DNA of 64,000 nt from Limnohabitans parvus II-B4. GTDB lineage: Bacteria > Pseudomonadota > Gammaproteobacteria > Burkholderiales > Burkholderiaceae_C. Location of the stretch: positions 310,001 to 374,000 of the forward strand of contig NZ_NESN01000001.1 in assembly GCF_003063455.1 (NCBI RefSeq). The letters run 5' to 3'. Shown one piece after another: positions 9,726 to 18,770 of this stretch. The notes below the pieces were generated by a model that made no database searches, was not told the origin of the DNA, and was given only the letters and a program-made list of their open reading frames with translations. Numbering within the stretch: the first letter of the stretch is position 1; every line of letters starts with the position of its first letter. The position numbers and the translations under genes were made by a program.

Positions 9726-10435
9726 AAGGGGTCACCCTCAGATTGAGCCATTTTCATCAGCCGATAACCAAAACCGTGCACCACGACCAAGCGGACGTTG
9801 TCGGCGTTGGCGCCAATGTTCAGCTTGCGCCGTATCCAGGAAATGTGCACGTCGAGCGTGCGCGAGAGTGCGTCTTCTTCGCGCCCCCAAACCTCTTTCA
9901 TGATCCGGTTGCGTGCAATCGGGCGGTCCGGGTTTTCAAACATCAAGCGGCTGAGTTCGTATTCTTTTTCGGTCAGCACCACGGGTTCGCCGTCTACCCG
10001 CACGATGCGCTCGATGTGGTCAAACACATAACCGGGCATGAGCTCACCACCTTGGCTAAGGGGTGCTGGCGGTGTCATGCGGCGCTGCAGAGCGGCCAAA
10101 CGCGCCATAAATTCAAAGGTACGGACAGGCTTTGAACAGTAGTCGTCTGCACCGGCGTCCAGGACCTGAACAATTTGGTCCTCTGCGTTGTTACTGGTCA
10201 AAAACACAACGGGCGTTGTGAGCTTAAGCGCTTCGCGCAAATGCTTGAGCACCTCAAGCCCATTAGGGCCTGGAACATGCCAGTCAAGCACAAACAGGTC
10301 AAACGTGTCTTTGAGCAAGCCGCGCATCATGAGATGCCCGTCTGCAAAATGGGACACCGTATGCCCAGCCGCTGTCAGCAGTGCCTCAACTTCATGGGCC
10401 AGCGTGATTTCATCTTCAAGTAGAGCGATGTGCAT
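9722..10435 (-). CDS. OmpR/PhoB-family response regulator
   Basis: The 237-aa protein has a receiver domain (1-115) with acidic residues E7 and D8, phospho-acceptor D51 in FVLDWHVPG, T80 and K102, followed by a winged-helix DNA-binding domain (about 130-232). It is the first gene of a tightly overlapping trio with the LysM-FecR protein and the CHASE2 kinase, so these should form one signalling pathway. It starts 32 nt after the stop of the ABC exporter and is probably cotranscribed with the secretion genes. Plausible targets are the tolC-side leader, where half-sites repeat, or the adhesin promoter (inference). Confidence 0.93.
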   Translation of the reverse strand: MHIALLEDEITLAHEVEALLTAAGHTVSHFADGHLMMRGLLKDTFDLFVLDWHVPGPNGLEVLKHLREALKLTTPVVFLTSNNAEDQIVQVLDAGADDYCSKPVRTFEFMARLAALQRRMTPPAPLSQGGELMPGYVFDHIERIVRVDGEPVVLTEKEYELSRLMFENPDRPIARNRIMKEVWGREEDALSRTLDVHISWIRRKLNIGANADNVRLVVVHGFGYRLMKMAQSEGDPL

Positions 10436-10467
10436 AAACAGTATTCAAAAGCAATAACTGATTTTAA

Positions 10468-12252
10468 TCAGGACACCAGCAGCTTGGCCGTGGGGCCGTC
10501 GGCCAGCAGCTGGCCGTGGTCCAAAACGACCAGCCGCTCGGTGATGGCCAGCGCTGCTGCGCTGTGGGTGACCATGATGAGGGTCACATCGGTCAGAGCG
10601 GCCAGGCGCTCGACAATTGTTTTTTCAGTCTCGGTGTCCAGCCCGGTGGTGGGCTCGTCCAGCAGCAGCAGGCGCGGGCGGGTGGCCAGTGTGCGGGCCA
10701 GGGCCACTTTTTGGCGCTGCCCACCCGACAGGTTGGCTCCATATTCCTCAATGGGCAAGTCCAGCCGCAGCGCACCCGAGACCAAATCAACGTCCAGTGC
10801 CGACATGTAGACGGCGTGGGCCAGTGCGTCCATGCGCTCTTGGGGCGTGGCGTCGTCGGGCAGGTTGAGCAAGATGTTGGATTCGAGCGTGCCCGCCATC
10901 AGCGGCGCTTCTTGCGGCTTGAAGGCCAGCCAGGTCACGCGGTCGTGCGCGGCGATGCTGTGCAGCTTGGCGTGGTCGACCCGCACCTCGCCTTGCATGG
11001 GCTGAATGGCCCCGGCCAAAATGCGCAGCAAAGTGGACTTGCCCGAGCCCGGGCGGCCCAGCAAGCCCACACGCTCACCGGGCTGAATGGTCAGGTTGAG
11101 TTCGCGCAACGCGGTTTGGCCGTTGGCGTAGCGGTGAACCAGCTGGTGCGTGGCAATGTGGCCGCGCACCGTGCCTGCGGGGCGGCGCAAAGTTTCGATG
11201 ACGGCACTGCCGCTGGGGGCTGAGGTGGTTTGGGAGGCGCTGGCCGCACTGGCTGCGGGCAGTGCATCGCCCTGCCCCGCTTCGGCTTGCAAATAAGGGG
11301 CAAGCTGGGTCATGGACTGGCGCAGCTCGGTCCAGCGGCCCAGAGCCAGCAAGACCTGGCCCACCGTGGCCAGCGTGCGCCCACTGAGCATGGACACGGC
11401 AATGAGCGCCCCCACGGTGATGTGCTGCCCAAAGATCAAATAAGCACCCACCACCAACAAGCTGATGTAGCTGAGCAAAGACACCGTCATTTGCCAGTGC
11501 GTTTGTAGCACCACCGACAAACGCAGCTTGCGAGATGCGCGGGCGAGTTGCAACGACGTTGCGCCAAAGCGCTGCTGCATGCGGCTACCGGCATGGCTGG
11601 TGCGCAGAGTGTCCAGCGACGACAGGGTGTCCGTCAGCAGGGCCAGTTTGGTGGCCTGCTCGGTGTTGACATCGCGGGTTTGCGCGAGCGTGCGGTCTTT
11701 GAGCCACTGGCCCACCAGCACATACAAACCCACCCAAACCAGCACCACCATCAGCAGCGGCCAGGCGATAACACCAATGACCAGCAACACCAGCACCAAA
11801 AACGGCACATCGGCCATGGCCAGCAGGTATTGCGACGAGAAAAAGTCTCGCGCCGAAGCGAGGTCACGGTAGAGCGTGAGAAACCGCGCCGCCATGCCCG
11901 GCTGCGCCCCGCTGCGGGCCGAAGGCTGCAGCAAAGCGGCAAACAGGCGCTGATCGATCAACTGGTCCACCGCCATGGCCACGCGCTCGATGTCGCGCAC
12001 ACGCAAGGTGCGCAAACACAGCTCTATGGCCAGGTACAAAACGACGCCAATGGCCAAAGCCCAAAGCGTCTCGAACACACCGTTGTGCACCACCTTGTCG
12101 TAAACCAGCATGCCAAACAACGAAGGCACGAAAACGCCCAGGTTGATGAAGAAACTGGACAAAGTGAGCCAACCCAAGCGGCCACGCAACACAAAGCCCA
12201 GCCAGGACTTGAGGCTGGAGAGGTCGGGGGGGATGGGGGAATTTTTAAACAT
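10468..12252 (-). CDS. Type I secretion ABC exporter (PrtD/LapB-like ATPase-permease)
   Basis: This 594-aa inner-membrane exporter powers one-step secretion of the RTX protein encoded just upstream. The N-terminal half holds the exporter transmembrane domain, without a C39-like peptidase domain. The ATPase half has Walker A (GRPGSGKST, near 402), signature LSGGQRQK (near 509) and Walker B LLLLDEPTTGLD (near 530). I chose ATG 12252 (MFKNS), which overlaps the RTX gene by 8 nt; an upstream in-frame codon at 12291 would extend into that gene. A linker of about 40 Ala/Ser-rich residues separates the two halves. Confidence 0.92.
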   Translation of the reverse strand: MFKNSPIPPDLSSLKSWLGFVLRGRLGWLTLSSFFINLGVFVPSLFGMLVYDKVVHNGVFETLWALAIGVVLYLAIELCLRTLRVRDIERVAMAVDQLIDQRLFAALLQPSARSGAQPGMAARFLTLYRDLASARDFFSSQYLLAMADVPFLVLVLLVIGVIAWPLLMVVLVWVGLYVLVGQWLKDRTLAQTRDVNTEQATKLALLTDTLSSLDTLRTSHAGSRMQQRFGATSLQLARASRKLRLSVVLQTHWQMTVSLLSYISLLVVGAYLIFGQHITVGALIAVSMLSGRTLATVGQVLLALGRWTELRQSMTQLAPYLQAEAGQGDALPAASAASASQTTSAPSGSAVIETLRRPAGTVRGHIATHQLVHRYANGQTALRELNLTIQPGERVGLLGRPGSGKSTLLRILAGAIQPMQGEVRVDHAKLHSIAAHDRVTWLAFKPQEAPLMAGTLESNILLNLPDDATPQERMDALAHAVYMSALDVDLVSGALRLDLPIEEYGANLSGGQRQKVALARTLATRPRLLLLDEPTTGLDTETEKTIVERLAALTDVTLIMVTHSAAALAITERLVVLDHGQLLADGPTAKLLVS

Positions 12253-14956
12253 AGCTGATGACAGCCAACTGCTCCAAAGCGGTTGCTGCACCTCCGAAAA
12301 CAGTCATCGTCTTGGCAGTTGTGTTGTTGAATATCTGCTGGCCCGTATCGGTCACAAAATCAATGGTGCCGCCGGTGCCCAGATTCACGCTCAGAGTGGG
12401 TGTACCCGTTGTGATGTCCACCAAAGATTTGATGGTATTCAAGTCGAGCTTGAGAATGTTGTCCTTTTGAGCTGAAAGATCCAGTGTTTCAATGCTGATG
12501 AATTTGGTGTTATCGATTCCGCGCAAATCAATGGTTGCACCTGCAGAAGCCAAAATTTTGAGAATGTCTGCGCCCGCACCTCCATCGAATGTGCCTGTAG
12601 TCAACCCAGAGGCATTAATTACCAAGATGTCGTCACCAACACCACCAGCGAGAATATTGTTGTTGCCATTGCCTGTGATGACGTTATTTAAATCGTTTCC
12701 TGCCCCTTTGTTTGCGACACCGATCAAGGTCAGGTTTTCCACGTTGGCACCCAGCGTGTAATCAATGCTGCTGGTGACGGTGTCGGTGCCTTCGTTGAGG
12801 AGTTCTGTGATCGTTACCCCCGTGTTGTTAATCGAGTAGCTGTCATCACCAACGCCACCGACCAAAATGTCCGCGTCCCCTCCACCATTAAGGCTGTCGT
12901 TGCCATTGCCGCCTTCGAGCTTGTTCACATCGGCATTCCCCGTCAGTTTGTCGTTATCAGAGCTGCCGATGATGTTTTCAATTTGGGACAGCACATCGCC
13001 TTGGGCATGCCCCCCAGTGTTGCTTGCGCCAGCGACCAGAGACACGGTCACCCCGACTTTTGAATCTGCATATGAAGCGGTGTCATTACCCTCGCCGCCG
13101 TCCAGTGCGTCAGCACCTGCACCACCTAAAAGTGTGTCATTTCCGCCCCCGCCAAACAGCTGGTTATTGCCACTATTTCCGGTGATGGTGTTGTTCAGCT
13201 TGTTGCCAGTGCCATTGATGGCATCAATGCCGGTGAGCGTGAGGTTTTCGACGTTGTCCGTCAGGATGTAGCTGACCGATGCTTCGACAGTGTCGATGCC
13301 AGCGCCAAGCGCTTCAGTAACGACATCAGCCGTGTTGTCGACCACGTAGGTGTCATTGCCCCCACCGCCCGCCATACTGTCAGCGCCCGCGCCACCGTCC
13401 AAAATGTCATTGCCTATGCCCCCGGTCAATGTGTCGTTGCCCGCTGCGCCATTCAAGCTGTTGCCGTTGTCGTTGCCAACAATGGTGTTGGCCAGATCAT
13501 TACCAGTGCCCGATGTGGCTTCGCCTGTCAGGGTGAGGTTTTCGACATTGGCCCCCAGTGTGTAGTTCACAGAGCTTTGGACTGTGTCTGTACCTGCCGA
13601 TGCGTTCTCGAACACGACATCGTTCGCGTTGTCGACCACATAAGTGTCGTTGCCAGCGCCACCTTTCAGTTCATCGTTACCCGCTCCGCCATCCAGCGTT
13701 TCGTTGCCAGAACCGCCCACCATGGTGTCCGCACTGCTGGTGCCCGTGATGTTGAATGAATACCCCGCATTGGACAAAAAGATTTTGGCATTGCTGTTGC
13801 CATCCAATGTCTCGCTTGGCAAGGTATTGGCATGGTAAAAATTCAAGGGTGCATTGCCGTAGTCCAACGGGGTCGTACCGTCGTAGAACTTCACAGCCAC
13901 CGAGAAATCATTGGCAGATACCGCGCCCACCTTCCAGCTCACCGAAAGCTTGAGGTCGGTCAGGCTGCTCAGGTTGGCGATTGTGATCTTTCCATCCACA
14001 AACGTTTGTCCGTTGATGGTGAACCCTTCTGGCAAGCTGGCGCTCGTCGTCAGCACCATGCTTTTGGCATTCAATACACCGGGCAGCGTGAGCGTTGCGA
14101 AAGCGTTTCCATCGGGCTCAACGCTCAATGTGGTTTGGCCGTTGAGCTGAACTTCAATCCGTTTGTTCACGTCAATTTGCGTGAAGTCGACTTGGCTCAA
14201 TGAACGCGCAGGACTGAATGTGGTGGTGCCAACGGCAGTCACAGTGACGCCACTGAAGGATGATTCCGAGTTGCCAGTGAAAGTGCGCGAGGTGCTGTTG
14301 ACTTTGACATCGGTCGTATTGGTGTTTTCGACCACCTCCGGCTGCGGCGGCGTTCCCGGCGATGGCGACGCAAATTTGTTTTCGCTTTGTGGCGTGATTT
14401 TTTGAACGCCTGTGCCGGTGCTGGGCCCTGAACTCGTGTTGCGGGATTCGTCTGTGGCGTTGGTCAAGCTGGCTGTGCTCAGGGTTTGCAGCACTTTTTC
14501 GAGCTGTTTGCTGGTCTCGGTCAGCTGGCTCATGGTGTCTTGCAGTTCTTTGCCCAGACCAAATGCATCGCCCGTGATTTTTTCGGCCACGGCGGGGCTG
14601 GCGTCGCCAGACTTCAGGCGAAAGCTACCGCCTTCCACGGGCTTCAAAATACCGAGCTTTTTAACCTGGTCGGCAGCGGTGATGCTGTCGCCCCCCAAAA
14701 AGACAATCTTGCTTTCGGGTTGTGTGGCTGCTTGCAAAGCGCCTTGCTGAAGGATGATTTTTTCGCCGCTGGTGGTGGTCAACACCAGATCCAGGTCCAC
14801 CGATTCAACCGATTGAATGACTTGTGCATTGACCGGAATTTTGAATTGAGGCGCGGCCCCATCCACCGACGTTGCGTTGATCAAGCGGGTTTCTGCCCCG
14901 GGGGTGGACTGGGCAGTGGCGGATGCAGCAGAAGAAGGCAACGTGGTGTTGGGCAT
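12245..14956 (-). CDS. RTX calcium-binding repeat surface protein, type I secretion substrate
   Basis: This 903-aa protein has no Sec signal peptide, as expected for C-terminally guided type I secretion. Residues about 1-130 form a globular N-terminus, 135-170 a short coiled coil, and 170-410 a Thr/Ser-rich region with beta-sandwich-like sequence. From about 413 to 780, nonapeptide repeats of the GGxGNDxLx type occur in blocks alternating with a longer recurring module (DTYVVDN, DVVxE, DTVxSSVxY, NVENLTLTG) present about four times. The C-terminal 120 residues should hold the secretion signal. ATG 14956 was chosen over an in-frame TTG at 14962. It lies between the MotA-like gene and the ABC exporter, so it is the obvious cargo. 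Adhesin is more likely than toxin: no acyltransferase or enzymatic domain is visible. Confidence 0.88.
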   Translation of the reverse strand: MPNTTLPSSAASATAQSTPGAETRLINATSVDGAAPQFKIPVNAQVIQSVESVDLDLVLTTTSGEKIILQQGALQAATQPESKIVFLGGDSITAADQVKKLGILKPVEGGSFRLKSGDASPAVAEKITGDAFGLGKELQDTMSQLTETSKQLEKVLQTLSTASLTNATDESRNTSSGPSTGTGVQKITPQSENKFASPSPGTPPQPEVVENTNTTDVKVNSTSRTFTGNSESSFSGVTVTAVGTTTFSPARSLSQVDFTQIDVNKRIEVQLNGQTTLSVEPDGNAFATLTLPGVLNAKSMVLTTSASLPEGFTINGQTFVDGKITIANLSSLTDLKLSVSWKVGAVSANDFSVAVKFYDGTTPLDYGNAPLNFYHANTLPSETLDGNSNAKIFLSNAGYSFNITGTSSADTMVGGSGNETLDGGAGNDELKGGAGNDTYVVDNANDVVFENASAGTDTVQSSVNYTLGANVENLTLTGEATSGTGNDLANTIVGNDNGNSLNGAAGNDTLTGGIGNDILDGGAGADSMAGGGGNDTYVVDNTADVVTEALGAGIDTVEASVSYILTDNVENLTLTGIDAINGTGNKLNNTITGNSGNNQLFGGGGNDTLLGGAGADALDGGEGNDTASYADSKVGVTVSLVAGASNTGGHAQGDVLSQIENIIGSSDNDKLTGNADVNKLEGGNGNDSLNGGGDADILVGGVGDDSYSINNTGVTITELLNEGTDTVTSSIDYTLGANVENLTLIGVANKGAGNDLNNVITGNGNNNILAGGVGDDILVINASGLTTGTFDGGAGADILKILASAGATIDLRGIDNTKFISIETLDLSAQKDNILKLDLNTIKSLVDITTGTPTLSVNLGTGGTIDFVTDTGQQIFNNTTAKTMTVFGGAATALEQLAVISYV

Positions 14957-14991
14957 GGGCAAGCGGGTTCAGTGGTTCAGCTGTGAAAAGA

Positions 14992-16695
14992 TCAAACGGT
15001 TTTTTGCGCAGCCTGGGCTGTCAAGCTGCTCAGAAACGCCACGATTTGTTCGTTGCGAAATTGGGCTTCTTGCAACATGGCGTCCATGCGCGAAAGCATG
15101 GCTTGGCTGGACTCACGTTCGTTGTGCTGGTTTTGGCTGTTTTTCTGCAAAAGCGTGGTCACGTCGGCATGCACCTGACCTTGGCGCTGTTGCTCCAGCT
15201 GCAACTGCTCGCTCCAGCGGTCGGCGTGGCTGGTGTATTCGGCCAGCACGCGTTGGGTGCCAGACAGGTGGTCCACCATTTTTTGCAGCCCGGCTTCTTG
15301 CACCTGAACCCATTGGCCCCATTGGTTGTTGCGGTTTTGGCGTTCCAGGTTGGCTTGGCTGGCCAATGTTTCTTCTTTGTTGCGCAGCATGTTTTGCTGT
15401 TGTTCCAAATAGGTTTGCCAGAGGGTGTTTTGCGCCCGCATTTGTGCGCTGGACTGGTCGTGCTGGGCTTGCAACAGTTTTTCGAATGTTTTGTTTTGTT
15501 GCTGAAGGATGTCTTTTTGCAACTCTGCTTGCTGGCTCCAGAGGTTTTGCTGGGCTTGCGCGTGTTCTGCATGCTGCTGATTTTGAACACCCAGAGCGCG
15601 TGCCATGGTGTCGGTGTGCTGCTCCAGGTGTTTGGCCATTTGCACATGGGCATCGGCCATTTGGGCTTGGCGCTCGGTCAGTTGGTTTTGGCTGCTTTGC
15701 ATATGGGCCACCAGCGACAGCAGGCGGTCTTGCTGGTCGGCGTGCTGGCCCATTTGCTGGATCAAACTGCTTGTGCCGTGGCTGTTGGTTTCCAGTCGGG
15801 CCATGAGTGTGCCCATGCCCATCATCATTTCGCGCACGCGGCGTTCAGAGTGGTCAAGTGCCAAGGCCAAGCCACGCAACAAAGGCGAGTGTTCGGCCAA
15901 CTCACCCAAGGCCTGGGCCACGGGGTTCAAGTCGAGCACGCCGCCTTCGGTTTCCTGGGCGATGTCCAGCATGAGGGATGTGTCGGAGTGGACAAAAGAC
16001 ACCAGATCGCTTGAAGCACTGCGCACGCCCACCGACAGAACACCCATGATGAGCGAACCCAGTACGCCAAACAAAGATGCACTGAAGGCCACACCCATGG
16101 CTTGCATGGGGGCAGTCAAGCGGGCCACCAGCTCGCTGATGGCGGCCACGGGATCGATCATGCCGGCCCCGAGGTTGAACGAACCGATCAGTTTGCCAAT
16201 CTCGGCCAGCGCGCCGAGCAAACCAATGAAGGTGCCCAGCAATCCCATGCCAACCATCATGCCGCCCATGAATTGCGACATCATCAGGCTGCGTGCCTGG
16301 CGGGCGCTGAAGCGTTCCATCTCAGACTCGATGGCCGCGTGCTGGACCGAAGTCAGTGCTTTGCCACGCAGACCCTGAATGAGTTCAATCAAGGACACAA
16401 CATCGTGTTTTTTGCTCATTTCCAAGATGACCAGCTGCAGCTGTTCTTCGGTGGCACCGTTGTCAACCATGAGCCGGTATTGGCGAAACAGGCTGCCCTC
16501 CTTGTTGATGCGGCGCACATGCGCCAGCATCTGGTAACAGCCCACCGCGACCAGCAAGAAGATGATGTAGTTGATTTGAGGATGCGGGTTGCCCTCGACC
16601 GTGCTGATGATGGCGTCCCAGAAGACCAGTGCGCCCAAAAAGACCAGCGCAACAGGGACGCCGATGTACCAGTAATAGAGTTGGAGTCGTTTCAT
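14992..16695 (-). CDS. MotA/TolQ/ExbB-type proton-channel protein with long coiled-coil tail (ZorA-like)
   Basis: The 567-aa protein has four predicted TM segments (about 10-26, 41-58, 140-163, 193-220) in MotA/TolQ layout, with a conserved Gly-rich third helix (MMVGMGLLGTFIGLLGAL). After residue 280 comes some 260 residues of Gln-rich coiled coil. TolQ and ExbB lack such a tail; ZorA of the Zorya system has one. It sits 34 nt from the HlyD gene and 35 nt before the RTX gene, in the same operon as an OmpA/MotB-like partner. Predicted role: the stator-like ring of a proton-motive-force machine in the inner membrane, with a cytoplasmic tail. No function for such a protein within a type I secretion operon is known to me. 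Confidence 0.85.
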   Translation of the reverse strand: MKRLQLYYWYIGVPVALVFLGALVFWDAIISTVEGNPHPQINYIIFLLVAVGCYQMLAHVRRINKEGSLFRQYRLMVDNGATEEQLQLVILEMSKKHDVVSLIELIQGLRGKALTSVQHAAIESEMERFSARQARSLMMSQFMGGMMVGMGLLGTFIGLLGALAEIGKLIGSFNLGAGMIDPVAAISELVARLTAPMQAMGVAFSASLFGVLGSLIMGVLSVGVRSASSDLVSFVHSDTSLMLDIAQETEGGVLDLNPVAQALGELAEHSPLLRGLALALDHSERRVREMMMGMGTLMARLETNSHGTSSLIQQMGQHADQQDRLLSLVAHMQSSQNQLTERQAQMADAHVQMAKHLEQHTDTMARALGVQNQQHAEHAQAQQNLWSQQAELQKDILQQQNKTFEKLLQAQHDQSSAQMRAQNTLWQTYLEQQQNMLRNKEETLASQANLERQNRNNQWGQWVQVQEAGLQKMVDHLSGTQRVLAEYTSHADRWSEQLQLEQQRQGQVHADVTTLLQKNSQNQHNERESSQAMLSRMDAMLQEAQFRNEQIVAFLSSLTAQAAQKTV

Positions 16696-16728
16696 TTTTT
16701 GTCCTCGGTAACTTCAAAACACGGTGAA

Positions 16729-17988
16729 TCAAGTAGGTTCTGTGAACGCCTGTTGCTTAAAGCGCAGTAGAGGCGACAGCAAATAAGTCATGACGCTGCG
16801 TTGGCCCAGCACCACATCGGCGCGTGCGGTCATACCGGGCAAGATGGCCAAAGAGGCCATGCGCTGAGAGGGGGTGTCGGTCTGAATCAGGACGCGGTAA
16901 TAGCGCTGGCCCGATTCGTCTGGCAAGGTGTCGGCGCTGACTTCGACCAGTCGGCCATTGAGTGCGCCATAGACGGCGTAGTCGTAGGCGCCGATCATGA
17001 CGCGGGTGGTCAAGCCGGGGCGCAATGAGGCGCGGTCGTTGGGGCGCACACGGGCTTCCACTGCCACGGGGCCTTGGTTGGGGGTGATCTCCAGCAGCAC
17101 TTCACCGGGTTTGATGACGCCGCCCATGGTGTTGAAATTCAGGCGGTTGATGTAGCCGCTGGTGGGTGCGCGCACTTCGGTGCGGTCCAGGCGGTCGGTG
17201 TCACCGTCCACGGCCAAGCTGAGTTTGGACAACTCCGCGCTGACCTGCATGAGTTCGGTTCGGGCCTCTGCACGAAAGCGGGCCTGGGCTTCGTCAAGAC
17301 GTGCAGCCAACTCCGACACGGCGGCCTGCAAGCGCGGTAAAGAGGCCTGGATGTCGTTCAGGGTGGTGGTCAGGCGTTGGGTTCGACTTTGCGAGTCGAG
17401 CAACTCCATTTGCGAGGCTGCCCCTTTTTTGGCCAGCACGTCCATCATGCTGGACTGCTTGCGGGCCAAGTCCAGCTCGACGTGTGTGCTGACAATGCGG
17501 CTGCGGGCTTCGCTCAGTTCAGCTTGCCGTTGGGTGTGCTGCTGGCCGATCACGGCACGCTCGGAACGCACACGTGCCAGGCGCTCTTTGAAGGCGTTGA
17601 GCGCTTCGCGCTGAATATCTTCTGGAATGTCGGCCGAAAACTTGGGCTCAGCTTGGCCTTGCGCCTCTGCCGTCAAGCGGGCTTGCTGCGCCAACAACGC
17701 ATGTTGGCGTGAGCGGCCTTGCTGAACAGAGGTGTTGGCTTGCACGTCAGACAGACGCATCAAGACATCACCGGCCGACACCACCTGCCCTTCACGCACC
17801 AGAATTTGCTGCACGATGCCGCCTTCGAGGTGTTGCACGATCTGGGCTCGGCCTGCCGCAATGATGCGGCCTTCAGCACGGACGATCTGGTCCACAGGCG
17901 CCAACATGGCCCACAGCATGGCGCTGAACACCAAGACCGCCAGGGCCAGCATCAGCCGCTGATCAGTGGTCGTGTTTCGCCAGTTCAT
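16729..17988 (-). CDS. HlyD-family periplasmic adaptor (membrane fusion protein)
   Basis: This 419-aa adaptor joins the inner-membrane ABC exporter to the TolC channel in type I secretion. It has a short cytoplasmic N-terminus, one TM helix (about 11-30), a lipoyl-type segment (EGRIIAAGRAQIVQHLEGG), a long alpha-helical hairpin (about 95-260), a second lipoyl half (VRAPTSGYINRL) and a C-terminal beta-barrel. The ATG at 17988 overlaps the upstream stop as ATGA, so I prefer it to an in-frame GTG at 17997. The length fits the HlyD/PrtE family. Confidence 0.93.
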   Translation of the reverse strand: MNWRNTTTDQRLMLALAVLVFSAMLWAMLAPVDQIVRAEGRIIAAGRAQIVQHLEGGIVQQILVREGQVVSAGDVLMRLSDVQANTSVQQGRSRQHALLAQQARLTAEAQGQAEPKFSADIPEDIQREALNAFKERLARVRSERAVIGQQHTQRQAELSEARSRIVSTHVELDLARKQSSMMDVLAKKGAASQMELLDSQSRTQRLTTTLNDIQASLPRLQAAVSELAARLDEAQARFRAEARTELMQVSAELSKLSLAVDGDTDRLDRTEVRAPTSGYINRLNFNTMGGVIKPGEVLLEITPNQGPVAVEARVRPNDRASLRPGLTTRVMIGAYDYAVYGALNGRLVEVSADTLPDESGQRYYRVLIQTDTPSQRMASLAILPGMTARADVVLGQRSVMTYLLSPLLRFKQQAFTEPT

Positions 17989-18737
17989 GGTGCCCACCGC
18001 AACAACACTTTGCTGTTGTCCGCACCGGCTTGCGTACTTTCATGGATCTTCAAATCGATCGCTGCACTGCTGGCACCGTTTTCGAGCAAGGCATTGCGAA
18101 CGGCGTTGGCACGGTAAAAGGACAAACGGGCCGCTTCAGAAAAGCCCTTGGGTGAGATGACCGTGATTTGCCAACGCCCCACCTGGAGCGCACTGACTTT
18201 CTTCAACTTGCTCATCAGCTCGCTGACTTCTGCGGCTGACAAGGTCACCACATCCGGGCTGAACACCACCACCAGCGCTGACTGCGTCAGGCTTTGCACG
18301 CTGTTGGCCTGCTTCGGGTCTGTGGGTTTGTTGTCTTTGGCTTGAACAACGTCTGTGCGAACGTCTTGCACCTGCGTCAATTTGCGCTGCGTTTCATCGA
18401 GCTTTTTCTGGGTGATTTCAAGCTTGGCTTGGACATCGTTGATGGTTTGCTGCATCCGGCTGACGGTCTCGTCCTTGCTTTGTGCGTTGGCATCTTTTTG
18501 TTGTTCGCCTTTTTGTTTTTCTTGCGTGTGCGATGCCGAAGTGGCCGTTTGGTGCGACTGGGCTTCTTCGATGGCTTTTTTCTTGGTCATTTGTGCCAGC
18601 TGCAATGTGGCGCCCAGCACCACGATGCTCATGACGGCGATGACGAACAGCAGGTTGATCGCCAAATTGGTGACGGCGTCGACATAGCCAGGCCAAAAGA
18701 TGTCAGAGGCTTCGCCGGAATCGGATGTTGCTGCCAT
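17985..18737 (-). CDS. MotB/OmpA-like single-TM protein (ZorB-like partner)
   Basis: The 250-aa protein starts with WPGYVDAVTNL and one TM helix (about 21-45). D20 aligns with the proton-accepting aspartate of MotB (Asp32 in E. coli). A charged coiled coil (about 50-145) leads to a C-terminal OmpA-like domain (about 150-250) with the recognisable LSFYRANAVRNALLENG helix. The peptidoglycan-binding Asp of canonical OmpA domains is not obvious (SPKGFSEAAR region), while the Arg of YRAN is kept. It sits two genes upstream of the MotA-like gene, with HlyD between them. I infer a partner subunit, analogous to MotB or ZorB, that anchors the complex in the periplasm. Confidence 0.83.
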   Translation of the reverse strand: MAATSDSGEASDIFWPGYVDAVTNLAINLLFVIAVMSIVVLGATLQLAQMTKKKAIEEAQSHQTATSASHTQEKQKGEQQKDANAQSKDETVSRMQQTINDVQAKLEITQKKLDETQRKLTQVQDVRTDVVQAKDNKPTDPKQANSVQSLTQSALVVVFSPDVVTLSAAEVSELMSKLKKVSALQVGRWQITVISPKGFSEAARLSFYRANAVRNALLENGASSAAIDLKIHESTQAGADNSKVLLRWAP

Positions 18738-18770
18738 AGGTGCTTTGATGGGGTAATGGGGTCGGTGTGA

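Noticed and set aside
14992..18737. A complete Zorya anti-phage system
   Set aside because: Only ZorA/ZorB-like parts are present. No ZorC, ZorD helicase or ZorE nuclease is near, and the pair is embedded among type I secretion genes.
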